A stretch of 64,000 nucleotides of DNA, from NCBI RefSeq assembly GCF_028598745.1, contig NZ_JAQRFK010000008.1, forward strand, positions 1-64,000, read 5' to 3'. Source of the DNA: Xenorhabdus sp. IM139775 (GTDB taxonomy: Bacteria; Pseudomonadota; Gammaproteobacteria; Enterobacterales; Enterobacteriaceae). Each line of letters starts with the position of its first letter. Positions within the stretch are counted from its first letter, which is position 1. Positions 60,975 to 64,000 of the stretch are shown here, piece after piece. A program made the translations under genes and the position numbers. The notes beneath the pieces were generated by a model that was not told the origin of the DNA, did no database searches, and saw nothing but the letters and a program-made list of their open reading frames with translations.

Positions 60975-62072
60975 TTACTGGTTTGCCGCCAAAAAACCAG
61001 ATGAGGCTCTCTTCAATACCCAAACCCGGCCATAGTGATTATAAAACCCCGCCATTTCCCCCGCTCTCTCACCAACACCGTGATAAATATCGAAATGATG
61101 CCCTTTAATCGCGCCACCGACATCCAGTGCTACCATCAGGCGCATCCGGTACTGGCCGGTAAATTTACCCAGCTCATTCAGCACAGGGACTTCCGCCAGC
61201 AACGCGGTTCCGGGCGGGATCAAGGATTTGTCAGACGCGACCGATGCTTTTGCCACCAGAGGTACTGCACTGGCTCCCCTGACGAGGGTGTGGGGTTCAG
61301 GTTTAAAGAAAACAAATGAAGGATTCTGTTCCAGCAACTCTTTCACTTTGGCTTCACTGTGCTGTTCCCCCCACTGGCGGATCGCTTTCATGGACATTTT
61401 CCCGCTCGGCACTTCGTCACGGTCGATCAGCACCTTGCCAATGCTGCGGTAGGGATGGCCATTTTTTCCCCCATAACCAAAAAAGGTCAGTGGGCGCCCA
61501 TCGCCAAAATCGACATAGCCGCTCCCCTGAACTTCCATCATGAAATTATCCATCAAAGAATTACTGTATCCGATAATAAATTTCTGGTTCAGGGCGCCCC
61601 GGTATATCGCGGCACGGCTTGGCAAACGGGAACGTGAGGAAGCCGGCATACGATACAGTGGATATTTAAACTCACCTTGCCTGATATGCCGTGCCTGCAA
61701 AACCGGCGTGTAATAACCGGTAAACTTCACATTGCCATAGTTATCTTCACCTTCCATCTGATAGGCCTGCAAACCGAACCCATTTAAATCACGGGTATCC
61801 CCCCCGGACAGCATCCAGCTCTCAATCGCATCAAACAGTTCACGGTTATTGCTATAAAGGCGGGGCGAGGATTTGCTGATATAGTTAACCTGAGTGACAA
61901 AATCCTTGGCATTCACCGGCGAACCTTCGGCATTAGGGGTATTCACCAATTGGAGGTTTTGGGTAATGCGCCCATCCTTATACTGCTGTGCCTGATCAGT
62001 GGGTCGAAGATGACATCCCGCCAATAACGAAATGACACATCCAACTAAAAGATATTTACCCCAAACTCTCAT
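60975..62072 (-). CDS. mltA: Membrane-bound lytic murein transglycosylase A
   Basis: MltA cuts peptidoglycan glycan chains with formation of 1,6-anhydromuramic acid. The lipobox LLAGC (Cys near residue 20) makes it an outer-membrane lipoprotein. The MltA barrel core has GNVKFTGYYTPVLQA and FFGYGGKNGHPYRSIGKVL; the 3D domain near the C-terminus has the catalytic Asp in MVALDVGGAIKGHHFDIYHG. The length of 365 residues equals the E. coli protein. Confidence 0.96.
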   Translation of the reverse strand: MRVWGKYLLVGCVISLLAGCHLRPTDQAQQYKDGRITQNLQLVNTPNAEGSPVNAKDFVTQVNYISKSSPRLYSNNRELFDAIESWMLSGGDTRDLNGFGLQAYQMEGEDNYGNVKFTGYYTPVLQARHIRQGEFKYPLYRMPASSRSRLPSRAAIYRGALNQKFIIGYSNSLMDNFMMEVQGSGYVDFGDGRPLTFFGYGGKNGHPYRSIGKVLIDRDEVPSGKMSMKAIRQWGEQHSEAKVKELLEQNPSFVFFKPEPHTLVRGASAVPLVAKASVASDKSLIPPGTALLAEVPVLNELGKFTGQYRMRLMVALDVGGAIKGHHFDIYHGVGERAGEMAGFYNHYGRVWVLKRASSGFLAANQ

Positions 62073-62270
62073 ACTAATGCCTTATCTCTCGCTATCACTT
62101 ATTCGGAGCACGAACAATACCAAACACGCATAAATAATAAAATGTAGTTAAAGAAAATGGTTAGAAAAAAATAGCTTACCGTTTCAGCCAAGCCAATTGA
62201 GCAAAAACAAAACAATCTGGCCATTTTAAAATCAAAAACAAATAAATTTAGTAAATATCAATAAAAAAAC

Positions 62271-62298
62271 TTGCAACTGCTTCGTTCCAGAGTATAGT
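62271..62298 (+). promoter_or_regulatory. Promoter of the initiator tRNA operon
   Basis: TTGCAA (62271-62276) and TATAGT (62293-62298) are 16 bp apart, and a G+C-rich discriminator (GTGCCGAC) follows, typical of stringently controlled stable RNA promoters. Confidence 0.7.
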
Positions 62299-62312
62299 GT
62301 GCCGACATCGAA

Positions 62313-62389
<77 letters not shown>

Positions 62390-62424
62390 GTTCGATAGAT
62401 TATCAAGATTCGCAGTTAGACGGA

Positions 62425-62501
<77 letters not shown>

Positions 62502-62536
62502 ATGCGATTGATAATCAAGATTTACAGATAGACGGA

Positions 62537-62613
<77 letters not shown>

Positions 62614-62770
62614 ATCTTAATTTCTTATCTTAGCCTTTCAATTTCCTGCCTGATTGTTATCTCCCAGACTATTCTCTGATTTCAGCTTATCTTATAACCT
62701 CATTCCCGCTTATTTTAAAATTCGCATTTCAGTATTATTTAAAACCTGTTTATCACTCAAGGCGGATATT

Positions 62771-64000
62771 TCACCGCCGCGCCAATTCTGCCCCATTTTT
62801 GAAATACGCCTTAATGCCGGCAAAAATAGATTCCGCCATTTGTTGCTGGAATTTCGCGGTTTTCAGTTTGCGCTCTTCTTCCAGATTACTGATAAATGCC
62901 GTTTCTACCAAAATGGAAGGGATATCGGGGGCTTTCAAAACTGCAAATCCCGCCTGATCGACGCTATTTTTATGCAGTTTATTGATTTTGCCCATTCGTT
63001 TGAGCACTTCGCTACCGAATTTCAGACTATCATTGATCGTCGCGGTTTGAACCAAATCCAACATGGTATGATCCAAATATTTATCACCACTTTTGCTAAC
63101 GCCACCAATCAAGTCAGCCTCGTTCTGAGTCTGTGCAAGAAAACGGGCGGAATTACTGGTCGCTCCCTTAGTTGAAAGTGCAAACACCGATGATCCTCTG
63201 GCAGAACGATTTGTAAAAGCATCGGCATGAATAGACACAAAGAGATCAGCCCGCATCTTACGGGCTTTCGCCACTCTCACCGTCAAAGGAATGAACACAT
63301 CTTCATTACGCGTCATGTAAACTTTCATGCCCGGTTCACGCTTGATAAGCGCCTGTAAACGACGGGCAATTTGCAACACTATATCTTTTTCACGGGTTTT
63401 ATATTTCCCAATCGCCCCGGAATCTTCACCGCCATGACCGGGATCGAGCATAATCACAATCGGCCGGTCTTTGCCCGCCTTGCCCGGTTTGCGTGTTTCC
63501 ACCGGCAAATTCTGTTCCAGATCCCCTCTGTTGTACTCTTCGAGCAGAGCCAGTAAAGGATCATCAGCCGCATTAGCGGCCTTTTTGGGATACAGATCGA
63601 GTACCAAGCGGTGTTTAAACTTGGCAATTGGCGGCAGGGTAAAAATATGCGGAGCGACCGGCTGTTTGATTTCAAACACTAAACGCACCGTTTTAGGGTT
63701 AAATTGCCCTGCCCGCACCAGTTTTAAATAGGGATCACGTCGCTGAACCTGAGTCCCCATACTGTTCAAAATGCTATTAAGCTGAATACCCTGCAAATCA
63801 ATGACGATACGATTAGGGTTGGTAAGCGAAAACTGACGATACTTAAGTGGAATATTAGACTCCAGCGTCACTCTGGTATAGCTTGATGCAGGCCAAATAC
63901 GCACCGCAATGACTTTTGCAGTCGCTGCATAACCTATCGGACTGATACTTAACAACAATACAGCGGCTGCTCCTTTCAGCAGGTAGCGACGTGAAGCATT
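62771..64000 (-). CDS. amiC: N-acetylmuramoyl-L-alanine amidase AmiC, start beyond the window
   Basis: AmiC splits septal peptidoglycan to let daughter cells separate; it is activated by NlpD. The open frame reaches the right edge. There it shows a twin-arginine signal ([15 protein letters not shown]), so the true start lies outside the window and internal TTG codons near 63958 are not the start. An N-terminal AMIN domain ([13 protein letters not shown]) is followed by the zinc amidase domain with [23 protein letters not shown] and [11 protein letters not shown]. coli AmiC is also Tat-exported. Confidence 0.97.
   Translation of the reverse strand, partial: NASRRYLLKGAAAVLLLSISPIGYAATAKVIAVRIWPASSYTRVTLESNIPLKYRQFSLTNPNRIVIDLQGIQLNSILNSMGTQVQRRDPYLKLVRAGQFNPKTVRLVFEIKQPVAPHIFTLPPIAKFKHRLVLDLYPKKAANAADDPLLALLEEYNRGDLEQNLPVETRKPGKAGKDRPIVIMLDPGHGGEDSGAIGKYKTREKDIVLQIARRLQALIKREPGMKVYMTRNEDVFIPLTVRVAKARKMRADLFVSIHADAFTNRSARGSSVFALSTKGATSNSARFLAQTQNEADLIGGVSKSGDKYLDHTMLDLVQTATINDSLKFGSEVLKRMGKINKLHKNSVDQAGFAVLKAPDIPSILVETAFISNLEEERKLKTAKFQQQMAESIFAGIKAYFKNGAELARR

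Noticed and set aside
63454..63958. AmiC read as starting at a TTG near 63958
   Set aside because: The same frame continues to the right edge and encodes a twin-arginine signal peptide, so the gene is cut by the window and the true start is outside.

Overview
The window reads as a chromosomal segment of an enteric gammaproteobacterium of the Morganellaceae, most likely Xenorhabdus or Photorhabdus. Housekeeping proteins are close to E. coli orthologues and in E. coli-like order. A serralysin (prtA-inh-prtBCD) operon, a VapA-like protein and an AT-rich secondary-metabolite cluster are the sort of accessory genes expected in insect-pathogenic nematode symbionts. The genus is an inference; no marker here settles it.

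Layout. 1-434: the 5' part of a VapA/VapB-family virulence-associated protein, cut by the left edge. 1022-3333: tilS and an EamA-type transporter. 3581-23274 (all minus strand): the envelope and translation supercluster accA-dnaE-rnhB-lpxB-lpxA-fabZ-lpxD-skp-bamA-rseP-cdsA-uppS-dxr-frr-pyrH-tsf-rpsB, serving fatty acid, lipid A, outer-membrane assembly, isoprenoid and ribosome functions. 23691-28809 (plus): map-glnD-dapD-yaeH. 28893-31694 (minus): yqcA-truC-yqcC-syd, a block that in E. coli lies elsewhere, so a rearrangement junction sits near 28.8 kb. 32006-34485: a decayed and an intact copy of a cholesterol-oxidase-like flavoenzyme. 34700-37775 (plus): queF, ppnN, xni. 37785-44272 (minus): a metalloprotease, its inhibitor and a dedicated type I secretion system. 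44977-55383 (plus): an AT-rich island. 55474-64000: rlmM-ygdD-gcvA, the GcvB small RNA, csdA-csdE, tcdA, mltA, three tandem initiator tRNAs and the start-less end of amiC.

The most interesting part is 44977-53420. It is an operon-like run of seven genes: a DAO/ThiO-type flavin oxidase, a HemK-like methyltransferase, an alpha-oxoamine synthase, a chorismate mutase, a fused aminodeoxychorismate synthase, a prephenate dehydrogenase and a 14-helix exporter. The chorismate enzymes are PapA, PapB and PapC, which make 4-aminophenylpyruvate, the precursor of 4-aminophenylalanine. The alpha-oxoamine synthase and oxidase match in type the PapD and PapF enzymes described in Pseudomonas fluorescens. There, PapD turns 4-aminophenylalanine into an alpha-aminoketone that dimerises, and PapF oxidises the product to a bis(4-aminobenzyl)dimethylpyrazine. 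The predicted product is therefore an aminobenzyl pyrazine or a methylated relative. Two short-chain dehydrogenases follow behind a strong terminator and an unusual tandem repeat.

Smaller observations include a perfect stem that would hide the queF ribosome-binding site, 15-bp in-frame tandem repeats in the prtD signal peptide, similar repeats upstream of the vap gene, and strong orphan hairpins in intergenic DNA. No insertion sequence, prophage or CRISPR array was seen.
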